A DNA stretch of 51,228 nucleotides, from NCBI GenBank assembly GCA_045642485.1, contig JAZUIV010000054.1:1-51228 (forward strand), given 5' to 3'. Of the stretch, positions 1 to 8,361 are shown one piece after another. The position numbers were made by a program, and so were the translations under genes. The stretch comes from Cacconaster sp045642485 (GTDB taxonomy: Bacteria > Bacteroidota > Bacteroidia > Bacteroidales > UBA932). The stretch's first letter is position 1, and every line of letters begins with the position of its first letter. Below the pieces are notes generated by a model, which saw only the letters and a list, made by a program, of their open reading frames with translations, ran no database searches and was not told where the DNA came from.

Positions 1-323
1 AAAAAACTCTGAACTCAAGAATGCACATGGATATAACAGAGCCGAATCCTATGGGATATCGGCCTTAGAACTGCAGGGCGCCGTAACAATCTTCGTGGTA
101 AATCTCAAAAGAATAATGAAGATGATGGCAAAATAAGAGGGGAATACCCCCATATTTTGTAAAATAACCCTCTGAGAATTGAAAATTCCAACACAATCAG
201 AGATATATCTGGTTTGCGCCGAATATTGAATTGTCAAGGACTTATTAAATGCTACCCTTTTTCAGTGCCCTCTGAAAAACGGAGGATGGCCATCATTTTT
301 ACACATCAGGATAGGGTATCTCA

Positions 324-510
324 CTATTTGTAATCCTTTGCATACCCGAGTTCCTGCATCAGTTTCGTGGGGGCGTTGCGCAGGTGAAGGGGGACCGGAG
401 GGGCCTCGTTAGTGCTGTTGACCATAGCCAGGGCCCCCATCCTCAGAGGCGAGAATCAACATTCTTCGGGCATAGTTAAAATAAACAATAATCGCCTCAT
501 CCGTGATGGA
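324..510 (-). pseudogene. rarA: Remnant of rarA/mgsA (replication-associated AAA ATPase)
   Basis: Two adjoining minus-strand reading frames match the C-terminal part of RarA/MgsA, the AAA+ clamp-loader-like protein acting at stalled replication forks. One frame (about 510 down to 445) reads YARRMLILASEDGG, the conserved 'ARR...ASED.G' segment. The next frame, shifted by one base, reads PVPLHLRNAPTKLMQELGY and ends at a stop at 324-326, as in the conserved RarA tail. About a hundred residues that normally separate these motifs are missing, as is the whole N-terminal ATPase domain. This is therefore a deleted and frameshifted relic. A functional copy may exist elsewhere in the genome. Confidence 0.75.
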
Positions 511-549
511 AATGGGGCATCGGAGTGAGAAACTTAAAGAAATTATTTT

Positions 550-557
550 TAAATTTG
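550..557 (+). promoter_or_regulatory. Bacteroidetes-type -7 box for the propeller gene
   Basis: TAAATTTG matches the TAnnTTTG -7 element of the Bacteroidota primary sigma factor and lies about 42 bases before the ATG at 600. No clear TTTG -33 element is seen at 19-21 bases upstream, so this is a half-supported call. Confidence 0.4.
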
Positions 558-599
558 TCGTGTTAACCGGTCCACCTTTATAGAATTTGATTTTGGCTT

Positions 600-1592
600 A
601 TGAAATTCATCAATAAATTGATCAGATTTTTTTCTTTCTCGGTATCCCTGCTGTTTTGTACTCTTTCTTTTGGACAGCAAGTTGATTATTCAGTTGTTTC
701 TGTCCCGGAAGAATCAGGGTCAAATTTCAAGATGATTTCTACAGACAACGATTTTGTCTATATGCCTGAAGTTATTCGAAAGAAAAACAGCATTCAATGG
801 CAGTCAAGCAAAGTCATTTCGGAATGTTTTGATGGAGAAAAAATTGCTTTTATTTCTGCACGTGGCCTAACTCGCAATATTTTCATTAAAGATGTCAATA
901 AAAAAACTGCTGTTGTACAGCGTACCAGCAGAAAGAGTATATGTGACTTTTCCTTTTCTCCTGATGGTAAAAATCTTGTTTTTTCAGAAAATTCGATGAA
1001 GACTAACGTCATATTTCAGACTGATGCCTCGGTTGGTTTTGTATGTCGCCAAATTTCAAGTGGCTATAACGATTATTCTCCAGTATATTCGAATGATAAT
1101 TCCAAGATTTTTTTTGCAAGACAAGAAGGGAATGCCTACAGTATATGGAGTTATGATATAAAAGCTAACTTCCTCACAAATTATACCCCCGGTATGAATC
1201 CGGTTCCCATTCCGGAGGATGATGCATTTATTTGTGTCAAGGTAAATGGTTATTCTCAAGGTGAAATATGGAAAGTCAATTATATTACCGGAGTAGAAGA
1301 GTGTATTGTTGCAGATGCAGAAAAATCTTTCTCAACGCCGAGTGTTTCTCCTGACGGTCAATGGATTCTCTTTGTAGGCAGTTCTGCCATCCCTTATGGG
1401 CGGGGTCTATACCGGAATACGGATATTTACGCATGCCGCACGGACGGAACGCAACTTACACAACTCACTTACCATGCCGCCGATGATTTGAGTCCGACAT
1501 GGAGTAATGATGGGCAGTTTATTTATTTCGTCAGTCAGAGAGGCAGCTCTGCCGGAATGCCTAATATCTGGAGAATGTCGTTCAATTTTTGA
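600..1592 (+). CDS. Secreted TolB-like (PD40/WD40-like) beta-propeller protein
   Basis: A 330-residue protein with an N-terminal signal peptide (hydrophobic segment at about 9-25, ending FGQQ). The body contains repeated PD40-type blade motifs of the form 'FSPDGKxLVFS': FSPDGKNLVFS, YSNDNSKIFFAR, VSPDGQWILFV and WSNDGQFIYFVSQ. Such repeats form TolB-like propellers that usually mediate protein-protein contacts in the periplasm. It lacks a TolB N-terminal domain, so it is not TolB itself. The next gene, 34 bases downstream, is a predicted outer-membrane barrel, and the two probably share a transcript and may act together at the envelope. Exact function is unknown. Confidence 0.75.
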   Translation: MKFINKLIRFFSFSVSLLFCTLSFGQQVDYSVVSVPEESGSNFKMISTDNDFVYMPEVIRKKNSIQWQSSKVISECFDGEKIAFISARGLTRNIFIKDVNKKTAVVQRTSRKSICDFSFSPDGKNLVFSENSMKTNVIFQTDASVGFVCRQISSGYNDYSPVYSNDNSKIFFARQEGNAYSIWSYDIKANFLTNYTPGMNPVPIPEDDAFICVKVNGYSQGEIWKVNYITGVEECIVADAEKSFSTPSVSPDGQWILFVGSSAIPYGRGLYRNTDIYACRTDGTQLTQLTYHAADDLSPTWSNDGQFIYFVSQRGSSAGMPNIWRMSFNF

Positions 1593-1626
1593 ATTCATCA
1601 TCAATATATCCTAAAATAAACAACCT

Positions 1627-2310
1627 ATGAAAAAAGCCCTTATTATGCTTGTATTGATGTTGTACAGTACAGCATCAATGTTCGCTCAATTTGTTGGAGG
1701 CGAGTCACAAAAGTCATATTCTCTGCCTTCTGTTTCCTCCACTTCAAATGAAGATTTGGATTTTATTTTCACCACATTGTCTTATTCACCGGTCAAACTT
1801 AAAAGTTCTTACTCTTCTAATGATGAAGATTCTTTTAATGGTATAAGCCTTGGTGCTATCCGAAATAACGCTATCGGAGCGTCCAGATCATTCTATGAAT
1901 TTGGTACCGTTTTACAGTACGCATTTGATTCTAAAAAAGTTGGTTCAATTAAATCATACACGGATTTCTTGACTGTGATTATTCCGGTAGGTCTAGGATA
2001 TAGTATTCAAATTCCCAATACCAATCTCTTTTTCGAACCAATTGCAGGATTCGATTTTGACATTCATATCCTTGGAAATTCCAGAACAACGTATGACTCC
2101 AGAAGTGAGACTATTGACCTTTTTAAAAAGGAAGATGTGGGAGTAAAATACAACAGATTCAATATTGACTGGCATGCTGGTGCAAGATTCAGAGTAAATA
2201 AATTCTTTGTCGGTGCAAAGTATCGTTCATCCATTCTTGGCCTATATAAGGAGGATGATTATAAATTGACTTTCTCTCAGGTTGACATTTGCATCGGGCT
2301 GGACTTCTGA
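1627..2310 (+). CDS. Outer-membrane beta-barrel protein, hypothetical
   Basis: A 227-residue protein with a clear signal peptide (MKKALIMLVLMLYSTASMFA). The mature part has alternating hydrophobic/polar strands and ends in IDICIGLDF-like residues (VDICIGLDF) with a C-terminal phenylalanine, a common outer-membrane insertion signal. Length and pattern fit a small 8-10-stranded barrel like those annotated 'outer membrane beta-barrel protein' in Bacteroidales. It follows the propeller gene closely and is followed by a terminator at 2341, so the two form a short operon. Nothing in the sequence tells the ligand or role. Confidence 0.6.
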   Translation: MKKALIMLVLMLYSTASMFAQFVGGESQKSYSLPSVSSTSNEDLDFIFTTLSYSPVKLKSSYSSNDEDSFNGISLGAIRNNAIGASRSFYEFGTVLQYAFDSKKVGSIKSYTDFLTVIIPVGLGYSIQIPNTNLFFEPIAGFDFDIHILGNSRTTYDSRSETIDLFKKEDVGVKYNRFNIDWHAGARFRVNKFFVGAKYRSSILGLYKEDDYKLTFSQVDICIGLDF

Positions 2311-2340
2311 TTCCAATAATAACGACGCAAAAAGATTTAC

Positions 2341-2376
2341 AATAAGCAGGGCGAAAAGCTCTGCTTATTTGTTTTT
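2341..2376 (+). terminator. Rho-independent terminator after the barrel gene
   Basis: Perfect 9-bp arms AATAAGCAG (2341-2349) and CTGCTTATT (2361-2369) enclose a GAAA-containing loop and are followed by a T-rich tract (TTTGTTTTT). It lies 30 bases after the stop of the barrel gene. Confidence 0.8.
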
Positions 2377-2496
2377 GATAGGGATGTCAGGATTATTAGT
2401 TAACATAATATAAATTGTATGATGTTCCAAAATTATACACCATATTTGAAATGGTAAACAATATTGACTATATTTATGGTTTAAAATTAATAGATA

Positions 2497-3087
2497 ATGA
2501 GAATACTGATTTCAGCCGGAAAGATATCTCTTTATATGGCGATGCTGGCAATGCTGTCCGTTTTGTTCAGTTGTTCAGCAAAGAAACATAACTCGCAGAA
2601 TCTGACCGCAGAAATCCAGCCGCTTGATTCAATTGAACTGAAATATGCTCCGTCAATTGAAATCGGCTCCAAGGCTCCGGATTTTACGGCCAGAGATACT
2701 TCGGGTACGGAAATCAAACTGTCAGACTATAAAGGATCATATGTTGTACTGGATTTCTGGGCTACCTGGTGCGGTGACTGCCGTGAGGAAAATCCCGTAC
2801 TCGCTGAGATTTATTCTGAATACAAAAACAGGAAGGTAAACGGAAAACCTGTTGTATTCATTAGTTATTCGTTTGACCATCAGGAAGATGTATGGAAATC
2901 ACATATCTCGCAGAACGATATGGACTGGATTCAGGTCAGCACACTTTTGAAATGGCACGACAACCCTGTGTCAGAATCATATATGGTAAAATGGATTCCT
3001 TCGTTCTATGTGATTGACTCTGAGGGTATAATCATCGGTTCTGCAGTCAAGGCTTTCAGAATCCGTGAAATCCTTCAATCAATATAA
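2497..3087 (+). CDS. TlpA-like thioredoxin-fold lipoprotein (thiol:disulfide oxidoreductase)
   Basis: 196 residues. A lipobox-like LFSC places the lipidated cysteine near residue 26, so the protein is probably membrane-anchored and faces the periplasm. The AhpC/TSA-Redoxin fold starts at 'GSKAPDFTARDTSG' (about 57-70), and the active site WCGDC (91-95) gives a CxxC pair in the position of TlpA/ResA proteins. The cis-proline region is 'KWIPSFYVID'. The family reduces disulfides in envelope proteins or cytochromes. A transcript probably starts in the AT-rich gap 2377-2496. The following rlmD gene starts 10 bases after this stop, so they may be co-transcribed. Confidence 0.85.
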   Translation: MRILISAGKISLYMAMLAMLSVLFSCSAKKHNSQNLTAEIQPLDSIELKYAPSIEIGSKAPDFTARDTSGTEIKLSDYKGSYVVLDFWATWCGDCREENPVLAEIYSEYKNRKVNGKPVVFISYSFDHQEDVWKSHISQNDMDWIQVSTLLKWHDNPVSESYMVKWIPSFYVIDSEGIIIGSAVKAFRIREILQSI

Positions 3088-3097
3088 TCGATTGGAA

Positions 3098-4531
3098 ATG
3101 AGCAGAAAGAAAAAACCTTTTCTTGAAGGTGTCAAGATTGAAGCCGTGGCCGCTGAAGGCAACGGACTTGCACATATCGACGGTAAGGTGCTTTTCGTCA
3201 GCCAGGCTGTCCCCGGAGATATAGTTGACGTTCAGGTAAACAAGGTAAGACGCGGATATATGGGAGGTTACGTCAAGAATATGGTGCAGCCGTCCCCGAT
3301 GCGAGAAAAGCCTTTCTGCCCGCATTACGGCGTGTGCGGAGGTTGTACCTGGCAGGCGCTTCCCTATCATATGCAGTTGGAATTCAAGCAACAACAGGTG
3401 ATTGACCAACTTACAAGAATAGGACATCTGACTCTTCCGGAGGTCTCCCCCATCCTCGGTTCCGAAAAAACGGAATATTACCGTAACAAACTGGAATACA
3501 CCTTCTCCAACCGGCGCTGGGTAATAAGTGCAGACGAAGCTGAAAATATCCCTGAAAATGAGCGTCTGGGCCTTGGTTTCCACATAGGAGGCCATTTTGA
3601 CAAGGTTCTTGACATAGAAGACTGCCATCTCCAGAGAGAGCCGTCGAATGCCATAAGACTGTTCATGAAGAATTTTGCCGTCGAAAACGGGCTGAGTTTC
3701 TTTGATTTGAGGGAAAGTCACGGTTTTATGAGGAACCTTATGATTCGGACAACATCCACCGGTCAGGTGATGGTTCTTGTGGCTTTCGGCTCGGAAGCGG
3801 AAAGCGCACCGGAAAAGGTTAAGGCTCTTCTCGACGCATTGATTACGGAATTCCCTCAGATAGATTCGCTTCATTATGTAATCAATCCCAAATGCAACGA
3901 TGCTCTTGGAGATTTGAAATGCACTCTTTATCACGGAGATGAAGCCGTTTATGAAAAGATGGAAAACCTCCGTTTCAAGATTGGCCCGAAGTCTTTCTAT
4001 CAGACGAATTCTGAGCAGGCATACCGCTTGTACAGTGTTGTCCGGGATTTCGTTCGTGAAGGAATTTCCGACACACTCCCCGCCCCTGTAATCTATGACC
4101 TTTACACCGGCACGGGAACGATTGCCCTGTTCCTGTCCTCCCTGGCCTCGAAGGTTGTCGGCATCGAATACGTACCTGAAGCCATTGAAGATGCGAAATC
4201 AAATGCAAGTGTCAACGGCATAACCAATTCGGAGTTCTTTGCAGGAGATATGAAAGATGTCCTGAACAGGGATTTCATTGAGAAGCACGGGCATCCCGAC
4301 ATCGTGGTGCTGGACCCTCCGCGGGCCGGAATCCATCCTGACGTAGCCTCAGTCCTTATGGAGGCGGATCCTGACCGTATGGTCTATGTGAGTTGCAATC
4401 CCGCCACACAGGCCCGCGACCTTGCCATATTCTCTGAAAAATATGATATCCTGCACGTACAGAGTGTGGATATGTTTCCGCATACGACCCACGTGGAGAA
4501 CGTGGTCTCATTGAAAAAGAAAAACATCTGA
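3098..4531 (+). CDS. rlmD: 23S rRNA (uracil-C5)-methyltransferase, RlmD/RumA family
   Basis: A SAM-dependent RNA m5U methyltransferase of 477 residues when started at the ATG at 3098. An upstream in-frame ATG at 3065 would overlap the preceding gene and adds residues outside the family. An N-terminal TRAM domain (about 8-65) is followed by an iron-sulfur cluster motif with cysteines 74, 80, 83 and 176 (CPHYGVCGGC). The SAM-binding motif is DLYTGTGTI, then DPPRAG, and the catalytic cysteine is C433 in SCNPATQARDL. These are the hallmarks of RlmD-type enzymes; whether U747 or U1939 is the target cannot be read from sequence. Ribokinase follows after 4 bases. Confidence 0.92.
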   Translation: MSRKKKPFLEGVKIEAVAAEGNGLAHIDGKVLFVSQAVPGDIVDVQVNKVRRGYMGGYVKNMVQPSPMREKPFCPHYGVCGGCTWQALPYHMQLEFKQQQVIDQLTRIGHLTLPEVSPILGSEKTEYYRNKLEYTFSNRRWVISADEAENIPENERLGLGFHIGGHFDKVLDIEDCHLQREPSNAIRLFMKNFAVENGLSFFDLRESHGFMRNLMIRTTSTGQVMVLVAFGSEAESAPEKVKALLDALITEFPQIDSLHYVINPKCNDALGDLKCTLYHGDEAVYEKMENLRFKIGPKSFYQTNSEQAYRLYSVVRDFVREGISDTLPAPVIYDLYTGTGTIALFLSSLASKVVGIEYVPEAIEDAKSNASVNGITNSEFFAGDMKDVLNRDFIEKHGHPDIVVLDPPRAGIHPDVASVLMEADPDRMVYVSCNPATQARDLAIFSEKYDILHVQSVDMFPHTTHVENVVSLKKKNI

Positions 4532-4535
4532 AGTT

Positions 4536-5438
4536 ATGGCAATACTTGTTATTGGAAGTTCGAATACAGACCTTGTGGTCAACGTGGATTCCATACCGAG
4601 ACCGGGTCAGACCGTTCTGGGCGGCAGTTTCTTCGTCAATCCCGGTGGAAAAGGAGCCAATCAGGCCGTGGGAGCCGCCAGACTCGGGAAGGACATCTCA
4701 TTCTGCTGCAAGACCGGCGAGGATGACTACGGCTGGGCAGCAAAGGAACTTTTTGCCAAGGAAGGAATGGATACTGACTTTGTCTTTTCAACGCCTGAAC
4801 ACCCTTCCGGAGTGGCATTGATTGCCGTGGACAAAAACGGTGAGAACAGCATCGTGGTAGCTTCCGGGGCGAATATGGATCTTCTGCCCGAAGATATTGA
4901 CAGAATCGGCAGTTTCTCCCGGTTCGACATTGTTCTATGTCAGCTTGAGATTCCCCTGCAAACCGTGGAATATATTGCGACAAAGGCAAGGAGGGACGGA
5001 GCGAAATTTGTCCTTAATCCGGCCCCGGCCTGCAAACTGCCTGCTCCCCTGCTCTCCTGCGTTGATATCCTCACCCCGAACGAAACTGAGGCGGAAATAA
5101 TTTCCGGAATCAAGGTGACAGACCCTGAAAGTGCCATCGCAGCCGCCCGGAAGATAATGGAGACGGGCGTGGGACAGGTTATTGTCACTTTGGGGTCGAA
5201 GGGCGCCATCTATTGCTCCGGCAATGAACAGGTGCTTGTCCCCGCGTTCAAGGTTGACGCCGTGGATACGACTGCGGCCGGCGACATATTCAACGGGGCT
5301 CTTTGCGTGGCTCTCTCCGAAGGAAAGGAAATGGTCAATGCAATACGCTTCGCAAGCGCGGCTTCTTCAATTTCCGTGACAAGAAAGGGTGCCCAGGCAT
5401 CGGCGCCATACCGTAATGAGGTTGATAAAATCAAATAA
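4536..5438 (+). CDS. rbsK: Ribokinase (PfkB family)
   Basis: 300 residues, full length for ribokinase, which phosphorylates D-ribose to ribose 5-phosphate with ATP. Visible motifs are the sugar-binding NPGGKGANQAVGAARLG (35-51), 'NPAPA' (161-165), 'TPNETEAE' (180-187), the nucleotide-side 'VTLGSKGA' (217-224) and the PfkB signature DTTAAGD (244-250), with D250 as catalytic base. It sits 4 bases after rlmD and 11 bases before a sugar-permease gene, so ribose uptake and phosphorylation are probably coupled. Related PfkB kinases can use other pentoses or nucleosides; the match to the ribokinase motifs is strong. Confidence 0.9.
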   Translation: MAILVIGSSNTDLVVNVDSIPRPGQTVLGGSFFVNPGGKGANQAVGAARLGKDISFCCKTGEDDYGWAAKELFAKEGMDTDFVFSTPEHPSGVALIAVDKNGENSIVVASGANMDLLPEDIDRIGSFSRFDIVLCQLEIPLQTVEYIATKARRDGAKFVLNPAPACKLPAPLLSCVDILTPNETEAEIISGIKVTDPESAIAAARKIMETGVGQVIVTLGSKGAIYCSGNEQVLVPAFKVDAVDTTAAGDIFNGALCVALSEGKEMVNAIRFASAASSISVTRKGAQASAPYRNEVDKIK

Positions 5439-5449
5439 ATCATAATATT

Positions 5450-6451
5450 ATGTTCATCGTTCAAAGTTATTTTCTTGCAGTAGTATTCTGCTTCATCACA
5501 ATGTTATGCTGGGGCTCCTGGGGCAACACACAGAAACTTGCCGCAAAATCCTGGCGCTATGAACTGTTCTATTGGGATTATGTCATCGGAATGGTTCTGT
5601 TCGCCCTGCTTCTCGCTTTTACTATGGGCAGCATAGGCACCGAAGGAAGACCTTTCCTGGAGGACATCGCCCAGGCAGATGCCTCCTCCTTCGGCAGCAT
5701 AATCATAGGCGGAATCATATTCAACGCTTCCAATATATTGCTGTCCGCCTCGATTTCAATCGCCGGACTGGCCGTGGCGTTTCCCCTCGGAGTCGGAATC
5801 TCCCTTGTCCTTGGCACAATCATCAATTATATCGGCGCACCGAAGGGTGATCCTGTCATTCTCTTCACCGGAGTCGCCCTCATCACAATTGCAATAATCT
5901 GCAACGGACTGGCTTCCGGCAAGATGGCCGGTGACAAAAAAGGCGGTGCGACAAAAGGCATTGTCCTGGCCGTTGTGGCCGGTGTGCTGATGTCGTTGTT
6001 TTACAGGTTCGTGGCCTCTTCGATGGACCTCGACAATTTTGCAAGTCCCGCCGTCGGAAAGGTGACTCCCTATTCCGCAATCGTGATTTTCAGCATCGGT
6101 ATCCTGTTGAGCAACTTTGTTTTCAACACTCTTGTAATGAGATATCCATTCGTTGGAGAAAGAGTATATTACAAGGATTATTTCAAGGGCAACTTTAAGA
6201 CGCATCTGGTCGGCGCTCTTGGCGGTTGCATATGGTGTCTCGGTACCGCATTCAGTTATATAGCCTCCGGAAAGGCGGGCGCGGCCATCTCGTACGCTCT
6301 CGGACAGGGAGCTCCTATGGTTGCCGCAATCTGGGGCGTATTCATCTGGAAAGAGTTCAAGGGTGCAGGAAACAAAGTTAAGAGCCTCCTCGGACTTATG
6401 TTCGCACTCTTCATTCTTGGACTGGCCCTCATCATCGTATCGGGCAATTAA
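5450..6451 (+). CDS. GRP/DMT-type sugar permease, probable ribose transporter
   Basis: 333 residues with about ten hydrophobic segments and no signal peptide. The opening 'MLCWGSWGNTQKLA' (about 19-32) and 'GxxxxNxxNILLSASIxxAGLAVAFPLGVG' pattern are characteristic of the GRP/RhaT-like branch of the drug/metabolite transporter superfamily, which includes glucose and ribose permeases. It follows ribokinase by 11 bases. Bacteroides ribose-utilisation loci pair a permease of this kind with ribokinases, so ribose or a nucleoside is the likely substrate (inference from context). It may be a proton symporter. Translation of the next gene begins 30 bases later. Confidence 0.8.
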   Translation: MFIVQSYFLAVVFCFITMLCWGSWGNTQKLAAKSWRYELFYWDYVIGMVLFALLLAFTMGSIGTEGRPFLEDIAQADASSFGSIIIGGIIFNASNILLSASISIAGLAVAFPLGVGISLVLGTIINYIGAPKGDPVILFTGVALITIAIICNGLASGKMAGDKKGGATKGIVLAVVAGVLMSLFYRFVASSMDLDNFASPAVGKVTPYSAIVIFSIGILLSNFVFNTLVMRYPFVGERVYYKDYFKGNFKTHLVGALGGCIWCLGTAFSYIASGKAGAAISYALGQGAPMVAAIWGVFIWKEFKGAGNKVKSLLGLMFALFILGLALIIVSGN

Positions 6452-6481
6452 TGAATTTTAATTACTAATAACCATACATCT

Positions 6482-7672
6482 ATGAAAAAAGCAATCTTTT
6501 TATTCTCTGTTGTCGCATTGCTTTCGTTCAGCGCAGCGGCTCAGGAAGCCAAGGAAGTTCAGGACGGCTTCAAGTTCGAAACCATCAAGGAACTTCCAAT
6601 CACCTCTGTCAAGAATCAGGCAAGTTCCGGAACCTGCTGGTGTTTTTCCACCATCTCATTCCTTGAATCAGAAATGATTCGTCAGGGATGCAAGGACAAG
6701 GACCTTGACCTTTCCGAGATGTTCGTCGTATCCAACGCCTATGCTGACAAGGCGGTCAAATATGTCAGGGTTGACGGACATCTGAACTACGAGCAGGGCA
6801 GTTCTGCACAGGACGTCCTGTTTGTCCTCAGAGAACACGGAGTTGTCCCCAACGAGGTGATGCCGGGATTGAACTACGGCACTACAAAGCACGCACACAG
6901 CGAACTTGTAGCCGGCCTCAAGGGCTTTATGAACGCCATCCTCAAGAACCCCAACAGAAAGTTGACAACAGCGTGGCTTCCGGCTCTGAAAGGCATCCTC
7001 GCCGCTTATCTGGGCCCCCTTCCCGAGAAATTCGAATACAAGGGAAAGAAATATACCCCGAAGAGTTATCTTGAGAGCCTTCCTGTAAATCTGGACGACT
7101 ATGTGGACCTTACCTCATGGACTCATATTTCATACTATGAAAAACATCCTGTGGAAGTTGCAGACAACTGGCGCTGGGGAACTGCATACAACCTTCCTCT
7201 TGATGAACTTGTGGAGGTCATCTACAATGCAATCGACAAAGGTTACACCGTAGCCTGGGGAGCTGATGTGAGCGAGACCGGGTTCACTCGTGACGGAATA
7301 GGCCTTGCAGTCGATATGGAAGCTCTGAATACTGTTGGAAGCGACCAGGCTCATTGGGTCGGTGCCCCCGATTCAAGAGGCCGCCGCGCCATCAACGGCC
7401 CCGTAAAGGAGATTGAGGTCACACCCGAACTCCGCCAGCAGGGATATGAGGAGAAGAGCACTACCGATGACCACGGAATGCACATTTACGGTATCGCAAA
7501 GGATGTCGAAGGCAACAAGTACTTCAAGGTCAAGAACTCCTGGGGCACCACCGGTAAATACGATGGAATCTGGTATGTGTCAGAAACTTATGTAAAATAC
7601 AAGACAATGGACATTATGGTCCATAAGGATGCCATACCCAAGAGCATCAGAAAGAAACTCGGCATCAAATAA
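6482..7672 (+). CDS. Secreted C1-family cysteine peptidase (bleomycin hydrolase/PepC-like)
   Basis: 396 residues with a signal peptide (about 1-20, ending SAAAQ), so it is exported, unlike cytoplasmic PepC. The papain-fold active site is complete: oxyanion Gln46 and nucleophile Cys52 in NQASSGTCWCFS, His331 in DDHGMHIYG and Asn352 in KVKNSWG. The spacing and the long insert between Cys and His match the peptidase C1B branch. The family is typically hexameric with aminopeptidase activity; the cleavage specificity here is unknown. pssA starts 2 bases after the stop. Confidence 0.88.
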   Translation: MKKAIFLFSVVALLSFSAAAQEAKEVQDGFKFETIKELPITSVKNQASSGTCWCFSTISFLESEMIRQGCKDKDLDLSEMFVVSNAYADKAVKYVRVDGHLNYEQGSSAQDVLFVLREHGVVPNEVMPGLNYGTTKHAHSELVAGLKGFMNAILKNPNRKLTTAWLPALKGILAAYLGPLPEKFEYKGKKYTPKSYLESLPVNLDDYVDLTSWTHISYYEKHPVEVADNWRWGTAYNLPLDELVEVIYNAIDKGYTVAWGADVSETGFTRDGIGLAVDMEALNTVGSDQAHWVGAPDSRGRRAINGPVKEIEVTPELRQQGYEEKSTTDDHGMHIYGIAKDVEGNKYFKVKNSWGTTGKYDGIWYVSETYVKYKTMDIMVHKDAIPKSIRKKLGIK

Positions 7673-7674
7673 GA

Positions 7675-8361
7675 ATGAAAAAACACATTCCAAATATGAT
7701 TACGCTGCTGAATCTGCTTTCAGGTTCAGTAGCGGTCATATATGCAGCACAGGGAGCATATTATGCGGTCTGGATACTCTGTATCCTTGCCGCAGTGTTC
7801 GATTTCTTCGACGGATTTGCCGCAAGGGCGCTTGGGGCATATTCTGAAATCGGCAAGGAGTTGGATTCGCTGTGTGACTGTGTGAGTTTCGGGTTGGCAC
7901 CGGCTGTAGCCCTTATGACCTTCTACCGCAGTGCCGGTGATTATCCTTCAATTCTAAGTTACATCCCACTTGCCGTCGTTGCCTGCTCTGCACTCAGGCT
8001 TGCAAAGTTCAATCTGGACACACGGCAGTCCAAGAGTTTTCTGGGACTCCCCACCCCTGCCTGCGGCCTGCTGGCAGTATCCTTGACAGCCTGTGCCCCT
8101 GCGCTCCTCTCAACAGTATGGTTCATTCCCGTTGTCAGTGCAGTATTGGCATTTCTGCTTGTGAGTGAAATCCCCATGTTCTCGATGAAATCATTCAGTC
8201 CGAAACACAGGTGGTTCCTTTTCGGTTCCATTGCAATATGCTGTCTGATACTTATATTCCACGAAACATCCTTCTGGTGGATGAAATTGCCGACTGTATT
8301 AGCCGGTATCTTTACGTATTACATTATACTGAATCTCATTCCTGTTAAAAATGAAAAATAA
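7675..8361 (+). CDS. pssA: CDP-diacylglycerol--serine O-phosphatidyltransferase
   Basis: 228 residues with about six to eight membrane segments. It makes phosphatidylserine from CDP-diacylglycerol and serine, the precursor of phosphatidylethanolamine. The CDP-alcohol phosphotransferase signature D-x2-DG-x2-AR-x8-G-x3-D-x3-D is exact: DFFDGFAAR, then G and two aspartates in KELDSLCD (about residues 43-68). The N-terminal 'KHIPNMITLLNLLSG' is typical of bacterial PssA type II. The start lies 2 bases after the peptidase stop and the 3' end overlaps the hexosaminidase gene by 11 bases, suggesting translational coupling. Confidence 0.92.
   Translation: MKKHIPNMITLLNLLSGSVAVIYAAQGAYYAVWILCILAAVFDFFDGFAARALGAYSEIGKELDSLCDCVSFGLAPAVALMTFYRSAGDYPSILSYIPLAVVACSALRLAKFNLDTRQSKSFLGLPTPACGLLAVSLTACAPALLSTVWFIPVVSAVLAFLLVSEIPMFSMKSFSPKHRWFLFGSIAICCLILIFHETSFWWMKLPTVLAGIFTYYIILNLIPVKNEK

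Larger units (their letters stand above)
1..599. other. Gene-poor left edge
   Basis: No intact gene is visible. Bases 1-323 show no coding signal I recognise; a 62-codon minus-strand frame at 49-237 has no family resemblance and no promoter. Bases 324-510 hold the rarA remnant described separately, and 550-557 carries a promoter-like box for the gene at 600. The region looks like decaying intergenic DNA. Confidence 0.6.

Noticed and set aside
49..237. 62-codon minus-strand open frame at the left edge
   Set aside because: No homology that I recognise, no promoter, in a region of decayed DNA.
3056..3934. 292-codon minus-strand open frame opposite rlmD
   Set aside because: It is antisense to a gene with all catalytic motifs, has no family resemblance and no promoter.
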